Shown: one piece after another, positions 51,993 through 61,663 of the stretch
How the letters are laid out: each line of letters opens with the position of its first letter
Numbering within the stretch: the first letter of the stretch is position 1
Assembly: GCA_002163155.1 (NCBI GenBank)
Contig: MAAO01000015.1
Span: forward strand, 186,001 to 250,000
Reading direction: 5' to 3'
Origin: Halobacteriovorax marinus
Lineage (GTDB): Bacteria > Bdellovibrionota > Bacteriovoracia > Bacteriovoracales > Bacteriovoracaceae
Length of the DNA stretch: 64,000 nucleotides
The notes under the pieces: generated by a model
Told to the model about the DNA's origin: nothing
The model's input: the letters and a program-made list of their open reading frames with translations, nothing else
The model's database searches: none
Made by a program: the position numbers and the translations under genes

Positions 51993-53192
51993 TTAGTCAA
52001 GATCCAGAAGAGCATCTAGGTATTCATCTAATTTGAAGACATTTAAGTCTTCCACGTGTTCTCCAACACCTATGTACGCTATTGGTACTTTTAACTTGTC
52101 TACTATTCCAATTGCTGCCCCAGCTTTTGATGAACCGTCGCATTTTGTAAAAATTAATCCTGTTAGACCAAGTGTGTTATTAAATTCTTCGGCCTGGCGA
52201 ATGGCATTCTGACCAGTTATGGCGTCGATAACGAGCAATTTCTGATGGGGAGCCGTGTCATCCAACTTCTTTAAGACGTCATGACTCTTCTTTAGCTCGT
52301 CCATCAAATTACCTTTAGTGTGTAATCTTCCAGCAGTGTCCAGAATACAATAATCGGCCTTAGTATTTATTGCAGCTTGTAGTGCATCATAACCAACGCC
52401 ACTAGGGTTCGCCCCTTCTTTTGCACGAACCATTTCTGCTCCGGCCCTTTCACACCATACAGCTAATTGATCAACTGCTGCTGCTCTAAAAGTATCACAG
52501 GCACCAACGACAACTTTTGCACCCTGATTCGTAAGTTTTGTAGCGAGTTTTCCAATTGTAGTGGTTTTCCCAGCGCCATTTACGCCAACCACCATAATAA
52601 CTTTAGTCTTACCTTTATTGGCCTCATTAAATTCATAGAGATCGGGATCTACGTGAGATTGAGTTTCATCCATTTTCTGGTGAAGAAAACCTTTGAGAAA
52701 ATTCTTAAATTCATTTTGACCAAAGCCATCCTTCTTTGCTTCATTCTCCAATGATTCAATGAGTTCAGTGGCAATAGTGGGACCAATATCTGCCCCATAG
52801 AGTAACTCTTCAACTTCTTCTAACGTGTCATCATCAAGGCCTTTGCCCGTGAAGATATGTCCTAATTTTCCCCAAACCTCAGAGCTGGAGCGAGACAAGC
52901 CTTTCTTAAGGCGCTCTTTCCAAGTAGGTCCTTCAGGTTTTTTAACAACCTCTACAACCGGAGTAACAACGGCTGGAGCTTCAGGAGATACTTTTTCAGC
53001 AACTTGTTCAGTAGGTTCAGCTACCTTAGTAACCTCTTGTTCTCTAACTTCACCTTTATCAAGTAATTGATAGAAACTTAGGGCAATAATGAGGAAAACG
53101 AGAGAGACGCCGTAAACGTCACCTTCATTAACATTTGTATAATAACCAGCCGAGTCATACAGGCTTTGCAATATATTTATAATGCTATTCAT
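51993..53192 (-). CDS. ftsY: Signal recognition particle receptor FtsY
   Basis: 399 residues. N-terminal hydrophobic segment (YGVSLVFLIIALSFY), a Glu/Pro/Val-rich linker (about 40-95), then the NG GTPase: GVNGAGKTTTIGKLA (P-loop), DTFRAAA, DTAGRLHTK, TKCDGSSKAGAA. Binds SRP at the membrane. An unusual feature is the clear N-terminal membrane helix, as in some FtsY proteins. AGAGGA precedes the start. Divergent from the epmA-like gene. Confidence 0.96.
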   Translation of the reverse strand: MNSIINILQSLYDSAGYYTNVNEGDVYGVSLVFLIIALSFYQLLDKGEVREQEVTKVAEPTEQVAEKVSPEAPAVVTPVVEVVKKPEGPTWKERLKKGLSRSSSEVWGKLGHIFTGKGLDDDTLEEVEELLYGADIGPTIATELIESLENEAKKDGFGQNEFKNFLKGFLHQKMDETQSHVDPDLYEFNEANKGKTKVIMVVGVNGAGKTTTIGKLATKLTNQGAKVVVGACDTFRAAAVDQLAVWCERAGAEMVRAKEGANPSGVGYDALQAAINTKADYCILDTAGRLHTKGNLMDELKKSHDVLKKLDDTAPHQKLLVIDAITGQNAIRQAEEFNNTLGLTGLIFTKCDGSSKAGAAIGIVDKLKVPIAYIGVGEHVEDLNVFKLDEYLDALLDLD

Positions 53193-53214
53193 TAAAATTC
53201 CTCTTGTATTTAAT

Positions 53215-54261
53215 ATGTGGACATTGATATGTCATAGACACAAAGAAATCAATTCGTGGTGCGGTGAGAAAATAGTGAATGAAATAACTCGTCTAAATAA
53301 ATTAACAATGCTCTTTAAGGTCCAACAATATATTCGTGACTTTTTCACTGCAGAGCAGTTTTTAGATGTTTTAACTCCCCCCATGGTTGAAAACCCTGGC
53401 ATGGAAACTCATATCCATCCCTTTCAAGTTCGCTCAGCTAGAGATAAGTCAAACTTGGAAATGTATCTCCACACATCGCCAGAATTTCACATGAAAGAAT
53501 TGTTAGCAGAAGGAATAGAAAAATTCTTCACCCTATCTTATTGTTTTAGAGATGAACCCAAGTCCACTCACCATAGATCGCAATTCGTTATGCTTGAATG
53601 GTATAGGGCCAATGAATTTTATACAAAGATCATGAATGATGTGGAAGAGCTCTTTAGTTTTTGCGCAAAGAGATTCGTTGAAGATGGATTTCAAATTAAA
53701 GAGAGTTTAAAAAACTTTACTCCCATGCGCATGACCATTTCAGAAGTTTTTAGAGAAGTTTTAGATATAGAAATTTTAGATTTCTTAGATAAAGATTCCT
53801 TGGCACAAATGATTAGGGCCAATTTCAAAGATGTTCCCTTGCCACCGGAGAGAGAACATCACAAGCTAAGTTGGGATGATTACTACTTCCTACTCTTCTT
53901 AAATAAAGTTGAACCAAAACTTCGTGAGTATCCTTTCTTACTACTCTACGAGTTCCCCCACCAACTGAGCGCTCTCTCAACTATTAAGGAAAATGATCCT
54001 CGAGTTTGTGAGCGCTTTGAAGTTTATTGTCACGGTATTGAGCTTTGTAATTGTTTTAATGAGTTAACAGATCTTAAAATTCAAAGAGAGAGATTCAGCG
54101 AACAGGCCCAATTAAAAAGTAAATTGTATTCCTATGAGTTACCAGAACCTAATGAGTTTTATCAAACTATGGAGCGAGGAATTCCAAGAGCTAGTGGAAT
54201 AGCTCTTGGAGTAGAAAGACTCTTTATGGCCTTAACTGGTGTAGAAGATCCTTTCTACTAA
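53215..54261 (+). CDS. epmA: EpmA-like lysyl-tRNA synthetase paralogue (elongation factor P beta-lysylation)
   Basis: About 348 residues from an ATG at 53215 (MWTLICHRHK); the start has no good ribosome binding site and GTG at a later codon is possible. Class II aminoacyl-tRNA synthetase motifs: motif 2 FRDEPKSTHHRSQFVMLEWYRA and motif 3 GIALGVERLFMALTG. No N-terminal anticodon-binding domain, as in EpmA/GenX/PoxA, which attaches beta-lysine to EF-P. EF-P and EpmB are not in the window, so the biological role is inferred. Confidence 0.86.
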   Translation: MWTLICHRHKEINSWCGEKIVNEITRLNKLTMLFKVQQYIRDFFTAEQFLDVLTPPMVENPGMETHIHPFQVRSARDKSNLEMYLHTSPEFHMKELLAEGIEKFFTLSYCFRDEPKSTHHRSQFVMLEWYRANEFYTKIMNDVEELFSFCAKRFVEDGFQIKESLKNFTPMRMTISEVFREVLDIEILDFLDKDSLAQMIRANFKDVPLPPEREHHKLSWDDYYFLLFLNKVEPKLREYPFLLLYEFPHQLSALSTIKENDPRVCERFEVYCHGIELCNCFNELTDLKIQRERFSEQAQLKSKLYSYELPEPNEFYQTMERGIPRASGIALGVERLFMALTGVEDPFY

Positions 54262-55047
54262 TTACTGATTATTAGCGTTGAAGAGATTGTGGAGTTTAAT
54301 AATCACTTCAGATTTCACATGCTGAGTAGGAACAAAACTTCCCCACTTTCTATGTCGCTCTCTTGAAGTGCTCTTTCTGATTTTATTCTTAAAGTAGTTT
54401 GGATACTTCTTTGCAATTTCTGCAGAGAAAACCGCATACCAGTCGTAGAATAAATTAATATCTTTAAAAGCTAACTCATCTAAGACTTCAAGAGTTTGTT
54501 CAGTAAGCACTCTTTTTAAAGTGAAGAAATTTGTTTTCTCAATAGAATCTTTCTTTAAATTCTTATTTAAAAAATTATTCACATAGTACTTAGTAAAAGC
54601 AATTCCTGAGTCGGTCATGGGAGAATCATAATTTTCCATTCCAGCGTAAGTTCCATCTAGAACAAGAGCTCTGTAAACACCTTCTCGACTTCCACCTTGC
54701 TCCATGACATTCATCCATTTCGCAACGTCGTTATCATTGGGTTTAATTTTTCTAGTAGATTCATAAATTTCAAAGACAAAATTTAGGTTTGATTTCTCCA
54801 TTTGTTCTTTGGATATTTTATTCTTAGTTTTTTCTTTAAGTTCTGGGCGAATAGACTTTGCATCCTTATTAACTTTTGGAATTTCAGGAAGCTTAATGCT
54901 CTCTTCTTTTTCGCCAAAGAGCTTCACAGCGAATTCGGCACCGAGATATTTTTCCACGTAGGGTCTAATAGTATCTGAAAGTCCTTCAGCTTGAATTGGA
55001 GTTGACAATAGTGTTGCTAACAGAAGAATTGAGAATAGTTTTTTCAT
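54262..55047 (-). CDS. Secreted protein, unknown function
   Basis: 261 residues with signal peptide (LFSILLLATLLSTPIQA). The middle reads MNVMEQGGSREGVYRALVL, vaguely like DUF4214-type repeats, and the C-terminus is rich in Lys/Arg. It lies 13 bp after the 65-residue gene in a unit with the sigma-54 activator, so it may be a target or sensor partner of that regulator. No confident family. Confidence 0.6.
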   Translation of the reverse strand: MKKLFSILLLATLLSTPIQAEGLSDTIRPYVEKYLGAEFAVKLFGEKEESIKLPEIPKVNKDAKSIRPELKEKTKNKISKEQMEKSNLNFVFEIYESTRKIKPNDNDVAKWMNVMEQGGSREGVYRALVLDGTYAGMENYDSPMTDSGIAFTKYYVNNFLNKNLKKDSIEKTNFFTLKRVLTEQTLEVLDELAFKDINLFYDWYAVFSAEIAKKYPNYFKNKIRKSTSRERHRKWGSFVPTQHVKSEVIIKLHNLFNANNQ

Positions 55048-55060
55048 TTTTACTTACCTT

Positions 55061-55258
55061 TTATTTTTTGATGATTTCTTTCATTTCTTGCCAATCAGAA
55101 CTTAGAGTAATGAGTTTCTCTCTAGTAAGAGGTAACATCTTTTCTACAAGTTCAGGGTTCTCTTTCCAATTATCACTGATCAGATCAACCGCCTGTGAAA
55201 CTGCAGATATGGCTGCATTAATATCATGAATTAATTTGTTTTGATCTTTCTCACTCAT
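55061..55258 (-). CDS. Stand-alone histidine-kinase dimerisation (DHp/H-box)-like small protein
   Basis: 65 residues, two predicted helices. HDINAAISAVSQAVDLI with H11 resembles an H-box (HDxN) of HisKA domains, and the remainder forms the second helix. No ATP-binding domain is present. It overlaps the sigma-54 response regulator gene by 4 bp, so a phosphotransfer or regulatory role toward that receiver is plausible, but the assignment is based on a short motif. Confidence 0.5.
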   Translation of the reverse strand: MSEKDQNKLIHDINAAISAVSQAVDLISDNWKENPELVEKMLPLTREKLITLSSDWQEMKEIIKK

Positions 55259-56640
55259 TGATTCTTTAACCTTTCCATAATTCTATAAAATGAACTATTC
55301 GAAACTTTTAAGATACTTAATGTTTTTCGAACTTTTTCATCATTTTCTTTATAGAGAACTTTTAGCGCCTCTTCTTCTACTTTTTCAATAAAGGCCTTAA
55401 GTCCATTATGCCTGATGAATTCCACCTGAGAGTGACTTAATACTCCGCCTTGTACCATGGGAGAGAAATGCTCAATTGAGCTTTGCACTTCATTAGTAGT
55501 ATTTACTTTGAGCCCACTAATATGTTTTGGTAGGTCATTGACCTTAATCACTCCATGAGATTTAGACTGAAGCACTTCTATAACTTTTTGAAGCTCCCTA
55601 ATATTTCCTGGCCAATCGTAATTTGTGAGAAGGTTTTTCGCTTCTGCTGAGAGAACAATTCTTCGTCCACCCTTTCCGAGAAAGTGTTTTATCAAAAGAG
55701 GAATATCACCCTTTCTATTTTTTATGGCCGGAAGGTCTATATTGAATCCCTCTATTCTAAAATAGAGATCCTCTCTAAAAGACCCATCTTTCACCATCTC
55801 TTCTAAGTTTTCACAAGTGGCACTCACTAGCCTAAAATTAGATTTTATTTCCTTTTCACTGCCAAGGGGATAAAAGGTTTTCTCATCTATCGCTTTTAAT
55901 AACTTCTTTTGCAACATCATGGGCATAGTCGCAATTTCATCAAGAAATAGAGTCCCTCCATCCGCAAGTTCAAGTTTACCTTTCTTAGAACTCTCCGCTC
56001 CAGAGAAGGCTCCCTTTTCATAACCAAAGAGTTCAGACTCAAGTAAGTTTTCAGGAATTTCAGAACAATTTAAATGAATGAATTTCTTCATGTCATCAAA
56101 TACAAGTTCGTGAATAAGTTTAGAAATTAAAGTCTTTCCAGTTCCTGTTGGGCCTTTAATAAAAACAGGTTTATTGCTTCCTACAATCTCTTGCAGAATA
56201 TGTAAGTTGCCAATTAAACTCTCATCTTGCGTGACATATTTTCTGGAGAAGAACTTTCTAAGTTTTCCTTCACTTGAGAGAATTTTATATTTCCTAAGAA
56301 CTAGTAAGAGAGATTCCTTATCAAAAGGTTTTGAAAGATAATCTTCACAACCTCTATTGTAGGCTTCCTCTATATACTCATCTTCTTCTCTACCGGAGAG
56401 CACTACAGAGTAAGCGCCATTTCTTACGGCTTCAGGAACAACCTCAAGGCCAATCAGGTCAACTTCTAGATCAAGATCGATCCAGGCGATATCGAATGTC
56501 TCACTATTTAAATAATCAAAAGCTTCTTTAGAATTTCTAGCTTCTCGTACTAGGCCATGTTCTTTCAAGAGACTTACAAGATTTAATCTAGCTAAATCAT
56601 CATCTTCTAAAACTAAGAAGTTCAACGTTTTTTTACTCAT
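55255..56640 (-). CDS. Sigma-54-dependent response regulator (NtrC family)
   Basis: 461 residues. Receiver domain 1-120 with phospho-acceptor D55 (IDLDLE) and K104 (YLSKPF); AAA+ domain with Walker A GPTGTGKT at 163-170, GAFSGA at 210-215 (the usual GAFTGA has Thr, here Ser) and GTLFLDEI; a C-terminal helix-turn-helix (SNSSFYRIMERL). It activates sigma-54 promoters after phosphorylation. The partner kinase is not a full histidine kinase here; only the 65-residue protein adjoins. Confidence 0.9.
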   Translation of the reverse strand: MSKKTLNFLVLEDDDLARLNLVSLLKEHGLVREARNSKEAFDYLNSETFDIAWIDLDLEVDLIGLEVVPEAVRNGAYSVVLSGREEDEYIEEAYNRGCEDYLSKPFDKESLLLVLRKYKILSSEGKLRKFFSRKYVTQDESLIGNLHILQEIVGSNKPVFIKGPTGTGKTLISKLIHELVFDDMKKFIHLNCSEIPENLLESELFGYEKGAFSGAESSKKGKLELADGGTLFLDEIATMPMMLQKKLLKAIDEKTFYPLGSEKEIKSNFRLVSATCENLEEMVKDGSFREDLYFRIEGFNIDLPAIKNRKGDIPLLIKHFLGKGGRRIVLSAEAKNLLTNYDWPGNIRELQKVIEVLQSKSHGVIKVNDLPKHISGLKVNTTNEVQSSIEHFSPMVQGGVLSHSQVEFIRHNGLKAFIEKVEEEALKVLYKENDEKVRKTLSILKVSNSSFYRIMERLKNQ

Positions 56641-56935
56641 CTAAGTTCCTAATATTTTTCATTTTATCCTTAATAAATTGTATTCATGGAATGAATTTAG
56701 AGCAATGAATTGTTCTTTATTAAATCTTATTTATAGAAATTAACTTAAAATTGATTCACTCTTTTGGAGACCCAAGCAGTATTCAGCTATTTAGAGAGTT
56801 CTTAGCCCAAAATTGTTGGCGAATTTACTCAAGTTCTCCTGTTCTACTAGGCAAGTATTTCCACTTAACTCTTTATAATTAAAGGATTTAATCAAGTTCC
56901 TAAATATCTGAGTGAGAAATGTCGATAATAAGAAC

Positions 56936-59900
56936 ATGAAAACTTTATGGAAGATATCGACATTCACATTTATTTTATTCACTCTCACAGCTTGTATGCC
57001 CGACAGCTTAACAAAGTTCAAGGAAGCACCAGCTAAAGATGAGACCGCAAGTTCTGACGGCGGAAGTGGTGGTCCAGTAGTAGTGGTCCCTCCTTCAACA
57101 TGTGCTGTAGGTACAGATCCAGCTTGTACTCCTCCGGGAGCGATTACCTATGATGGAACTAAAGACTACACGTTCATTGGTCCAGACGATGATCTCTCAC
57201 TTGGAACTTATGAGCCTACTTATGCTAACTTTGTTTTAGGACAAGCTGCTTATTTAGCAATTCTTCCAGATACATCTTTTGCCACTGAAACAGGTTTCAC
57301 ATTTTCTGCCAATGGTGACTTCGAAGGTGATGTTGAAAAGTTTCTACCAAAATCTTCTTATTTAATTACTTCAACATATTCAACTCCTGAACTTCCGAGT
57401 GATGAAGTTGTGACTGATACCATTTACATAACAATGGCCACGAAGTTAACAGCGATCTCTTATCCTCATGCCATAGGACAGAAGCTTATTCTTGCAGTTG
57501 ATAATATTACTCCTTTCAGTATTGTGGCTGGTTTTAATTCAATCGCTACGGCAAATGGAGTGGTTGGACGAATTGATTATATCGATAGCGCCAACAAAGA
57601 ACTTCATATTGAAGTTACTGCAAACTCTGGAACAGGACTTTTTAGTACAGAAACTGGTAGTGAAGATGTTGATAACGCAACTTCATATTTTACTTCAAAA
57701 GCACAAGTGACAAGTATCTATCACGCCTTTGATAGAACAACTATGGTTCAATCTATGTTGGCACCATCAGTTTTAGGTGCGAGAGCAATAACAGCAACAG
57801 AAACTGAATCTTTTAGTTACTCAATTTTCCCATCTCTTCCTACAGGACTTCATTTCGATGAATCAAGAGGAACGATTGGAACCCTAAAGGCTTACCAAAC
57901 ACTAGACGACGGATCTATTACTGTAGTAGCAGGATTAAGAGCTGTAACAGGAATCGGAACAGCATTTCTTTCGCAACTTCAAGTTAATCAATCAATTGAA
58001 ATAAATGGTGAACTCCACCAAATTGAAACTATTACTTCTAATACAGACATGACAACTTACTTACCTTTTGCCGCCAATGGAACCCTACTAGCTAATTTTA
58101 AGAAAATTCTCTCAGGTAGTGTGACGCTTACAAATGGTAGTGCTGCAGTTGTGGGAGTGGGTACAAGTTTCACAAATGAAATTGTAACGACAAAGAATTT
58201 AGTTGTTGATGCTGTAGGAACTTTTACAGGTGCAAATATTGCAGTCACCACTGTAGGAACGGCTACAACTCTAACTCTAGGATCTAACTACACAGGAACC
58301 GCGCTTACTATACCTGAACTCAAGGCGACTGATTATACCATTTCAGCAAAGAATATTCTAGGCCAGTCTATTTCAACTATCATTAAAATTGGCCTACTAG
58401 ACACGATTCAACCTAAGACATTAACTAAGGTTCAATACGACTCTACCATCACAGATAAGATTATAATTCCAGCAACGAGTTCTAGTAGTTTCGTTGTAGG
58501 CGGATATATTTCCAACCCATATGGAACTATCGCTCTCGTTGATTATATTGATTCAGCAAATAATAATGTTCTAGCAACAGTTGTTGCTATTGGAAGTATT
58601 TGTACAGATATAATTTATACAACTTCGGGGACTTGTACTGGAGCTGGAGAGCTTTGGATTAATAAGAACTTTGAAGATAACGATGATTTAGATAATGCTT
58701 CGGCATTCTTCTCTGCGGAAACAACTGCAACGGCTGATGCCACTAGAATTTTCGCTGTATCAAATGTTGTTCCAGTGGCACTATCTCAAACAGTTATACC
58801 TACTCTAGGTGCGGTAGAACTAGCGAGTTTAGAGTATGCTATTTCTCCAGATATTTCTGCGGGACAAGGTTTTTGTGATAACGCTACTTATACTAATGAA
58901 TTTGATTGTACTAATAATGCTGGAAACTGGTCTCAAGGATTGCTCTTTGCCACAGTTGATCAGTGTTCAAATCCAGTGAATCTGACTATTGGTGCTTGTG
59001 TAGGACCAGGTGAAGTCTGGATATTAAAAGGTCAATTCTATGGATTAATCTCCACAGCATTCCCTCCTACAACTTTTACAGTAACGACAACAAACGTACT
59101 AGGAAACGCAGTCACTACACCAGTAATTATTTCAGTAAATGAAGCGCCTGCTGGTCTTGCGGCATCAAATAGTACTCTTTTACACGTACCAAGTTACTTT
59201 GCCTTTGAAATTGGTGATGCTATTTCTTCAATCAATGGAGCTATTGGTACAGTTACTGGTAAGTTTAAAACTTCAGCAACTCCCCCAGCAACAAATGCTA
59301 ACAAGGGAACTTTTGAATACTACTATTTAGAAGTAAAAGTCCTTGAAGGAACTTTTGCAGAATTTGATGATATTGATAATATCTCATCATTCACTTCACA
59401 AAAGACATATATCTTAGGTGAAGGTGCTTACCAATATAATACAAAAGTAAGTGCGGCCAGTACTGCAGGCTTTAAAGATCCTGATTATACTGTGTATGCT
59501 AAACACGACAACCTACTACAAGTTGGTGCTGTTGATAGGGCTAGAGTTATATTTAACGATGAAGTTAATGATAATCTCTACCTTACGGTTTACGATACAA
59601 CATTAAATGCAGGAAACTCAGATCCAGCGACTCTTTCTACTGGAGAGACACTGACTGCCGTTAATCTTGCGGCAGTAACCGCAACGGTAACTGCTCTTGA
59701 AGCCAATAACGTAATATTCAATTCAGCAATTGGAACATTTTCTTCATCGACAAAAGGAAATGATATTGCCACCACAGGTGATGTGGGAATTGGAATGTTA
59801 CATTCCTACGATCCTATAACTAGTAAAGTCTATGTCTCAGTTACAGAGGGAATTTTTACGGCCTCAACCAACTTTGACGATATCGCTCCCTTTGTGGGAA

Positions 59901-61663
59901 CAGTGGGAGCCACAGGACAAATCTCTAACGAAGCCGCTTTCTATTTCTACAGAGGCCAAGAAGGGACCATCAACTTCAACTTAGCCGCTAGTGATAGTGC
60001 AACCATTCTTACTTTAGATAAAGCACTACCTGCTGGATTATCTACATTCTCAGTATCAGGAGTTGTAGCAGGAATTGACGGAATACCAACGGGTCCTAGT
60101 TCAAAAGAAAAATACGTGCTAACTGCAACGAACTCTTTTGGCTCAACAACTTATGAATTCTTTATTAAAGTATATGATCATATATCTCTAGCAGATACGA
60201 CTGGTTCTTCTTCTTATATTCTGCATAAATCAGGGATAGCGAACGGAAGAACTCCTTGTCGCGTAACTGATGACCAAATGAATAACGGTGGAATAGAAGT
60301 TAAAGATATCACTTGTTACCTTGATGCGGGAGAAGATGAACTGCACTGGAATGGTGTTAAAATGAATATCTCAGTTGGTGATGGAATGTGCCAATTTGTG
60401 AATGAAACACCTTATACCTTCTGGCAATATGCCTCAGGAACTTCAACACCTGCAATGCAATTCACACACTCTGTTCCTGCTGCATGTACCATTGGAGCTC
60501 CTACAGTTGTAACTGGATTCTCAAGTGATGCTGCTGGAGTAACTGCATCTGTAACAAGTCTGCAGAACCTATGTACATTTGACTACGCGACTCAAAGGGC
60601 TGACCCTTCTTTACCAAATTGTGATGAAGGATCACCACAGTCTACTCAAATGACTTGGTCAGCTCAACCATTTGAATGTGTTGATACGAACTTAGCAAAT
60701 GCTGTTACAGCTGATGCAAGTGCTGCAGACTGTATTGCAAACAATGCAATGTGTACTGGTGGAGCTGCCACTGGAGCAGAAGATGAGGCAACTTGTTTAG
60801 CACTCGGTGGTGGAGAAATATGGAACTTAACAATAGGAAGTCATAATAATGCTGGTGCAAACGCAGCTGGAACCGTGCAAGAAGGAACTTGCTCAAGTGC
60901 AGCTGGTACAGTGTCTACTGCAACTTGCGGCGGAGTTGCTTACAATTGCCTCTCTGGTCCAAGAACAACTTGGAAATCACTTAATGGCAATGGTGGTTAC
61001 TTAACAGGTGCAACAACTATGGTTCACAATATTTCAGTCAGTGGATCTTCCACTAGTATTGAAGCGGATTATACTGATGGTTACAGTGGAACAGATTACC
61101 AAACAAATACTTTCTACTCTAACTATATTAAAACTTGTAGCTCAGGTAACTATGCTCCTGAAGTTCTAGATATTCAAAACTATGCTATAGCCACACTCTC
61201 TTCAGCCAGTCATATTGGTGGAGATGTGACAACTGCAACTTTCGCTACAACGACCTCTTCTAAACCGTTATACACTTACGTGTGTAAGAGTGGAGCGGGA
61301 ACTATTAAGGCCCGAATCAATATGGTTGTAAGAGACTTTGATAGAGATTTTAAAGTGAAGTTAGGTCTATGTGTGAACGCAACTTTCACCAATCAAATTG
61401 ACTGTGAAAATGGTGGTAGTACTTGGACTACAACTACAGGAATCGATAGACACGACCCTGATGACGCTGCAGCCTCAGCACTTGTTGGTGCCGCAGACGT
61501 AAGAAATTTCTTAAGTAATACGCAAACTGATGCGTTCTTAGATCCATACAATCGTTATGAAGAACCAGAGAACGCTTATACTGGTGGTACTTGTGTTGGT
61601 GGACCAGCATTTGACTTTGATCCAGGAGCACCGGTACAAATTCACCCAGAGCAACAGCTCTAG
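56936..61663 (+). CDS. Large repeat-containing lipoprotein with Cys-rich insertions
   Basis: 1575 residues from ATG at 56936. Signal peptide with lipobox LTAC, Cys20 lipidated, then a Gly/Ser linker. The body consists of repeated beta-sandwich-like modules; a recurring unit reads VDYIDSAN followed by ...DNA..F (modules near residues 220, 540, and degenerate ones at 790 and 960). Several Cys-rich inserts with pattern C..ATFTN..DC.N.G..W (about 646-665 and 1478-1498) interrupt them. Predicted anchored outside the cell; adhesin or prey-contact role is inference. It ends in a CTAG stop-stop overlap with rimO. Confidence 0.75.
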   Translation: MKTLWKISTFTFILFTLTACMPDSLTKFKEAPAKDETASSDGGSGGPVVVVPPSTCAVGTDPACTPPGAITYDGTKDYTFIGPDDDLSLGTYEPTYANFVLGQAAYLAILPDTSFATETGFTFSANGDFEGDVEKFLPKSSYLITSTYSTPELPSDEVVTDTIYITMATKLTAISYPHAIGQKLILAVDNITPFSIVAGFNSIATANGVVGRIDYIDSANKELHIEVTANSGTGLFSTETGSEDVDNATSYFTSKAQVTSIYHAFDRTTMVQSMLAPSVLGARAITATETESFSYSIFPSLPTGLHFDESRGTIGTLKAYQTLDDGSITVVAGLRAVTGIGTAFLSQLQVNQSIEINGELHQIETITSNTDMTTYLPFAANGTLLANFKKILSGSVTLTNGSAAVVGVGTSFTNEIVTTKNLVVDAVGTFTGANIAVTTVGTATTLTLGSNYTGTALTIPELKATDYTISAKNILGQSISTIIKIGLLDTIQPKTLTKVQYDSTITDKIIIPATSSSSFVVGGYISNPYGTIALVDYIDSANNNVLATVVAIGSICTDIIYTTSGTCTGAGELWINKNFEDNDDLDNASAFFSAETTATADATRIFAVSNVVPVALSQTVIPTLGAVELASLEYAISPDISAGQGFCDNATYTNEFDCTNNAGNWSQGLLFATVDQCSNPVNLTIGACVGPGEVWILKGQFYGLISTAFPPTTFTVTTTNVLGNAVTTPVIISVNEAPAGLAASNSTLLHVPSYFAFEIGDAISSINGAIGTVTGKFKTSATPPATNANKGTFEYYYLEVKVLEGTFAEFDDIDNISSFTSQKTYILGEGAYQYNTKVSAASTAGFKDPDYTVYAKHDNLLQVGAVDRARVIFNDEVNDNLYLTVYDTTLNAGNSDPATLSTGETLTAVNLAAVTATVTALEANNVIFNSAIGTFSSSTKGNDIATTGDVGIGMLHSYDPITSKVYVSVTEGIFTASTNFDDIAPFVGTVGATGQISNEAAFYFYRGQEGTINFNLAASDSATILTLDKALPAGLSTFSVSGVVAGIDGIPTGPSSKEKYVLTATNSFGSTTYEFFIKVYDHISLADTTGSSSYILHKSGIANGRTPCRVTDDQMNNGGIEVKDITCYLDAGEDELHWNGVKMNISVGDGMCQFVNETPYTFWQYASGTSTPAMQFTHSVPAACTIGAPTVVTGFSSDAAGVTASVTSLQNLCTFDYATQRADPSLPNCDEGSPQSTQMTWSAQPFECVDTNLANAVTADASAADCIANNAMCTGGAATGAEDEATCLALGGGEIWNLTIGSHNNAGANAAGTVQEGTCSSAAGTVSTATCGGVAYNCLSGPRTTWKSLNGNGGYLTGATTMVHNISVSGSSTSIEADYTDGYSGTDYQTNTFYSNYIKTCSSGNYAPEVLDIQNYAIATLSSASHIGGDVTTATFATTTSSKPLYTYVCKSGAGTIKARINMVVRDFDRDFKVKLGLCVNATFTNQIDCENGGSTWTTTTGIDRHDPDDAAASALVGAADVRNFLSNTQTDAFLDPYNRYEEPENAYTGGTCVGGPAFDFDPGAPVQIHPEQQL

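Noticed and set aside
56641-56935. Sigma-54 promoter between the sigma-54 activator and the large lipoprotein
   Set aside because: TTGGCGAATTTACTC lacks the required GC element at the correct spacing; no other candidate seen in this 295-bp AT-rich spacer.
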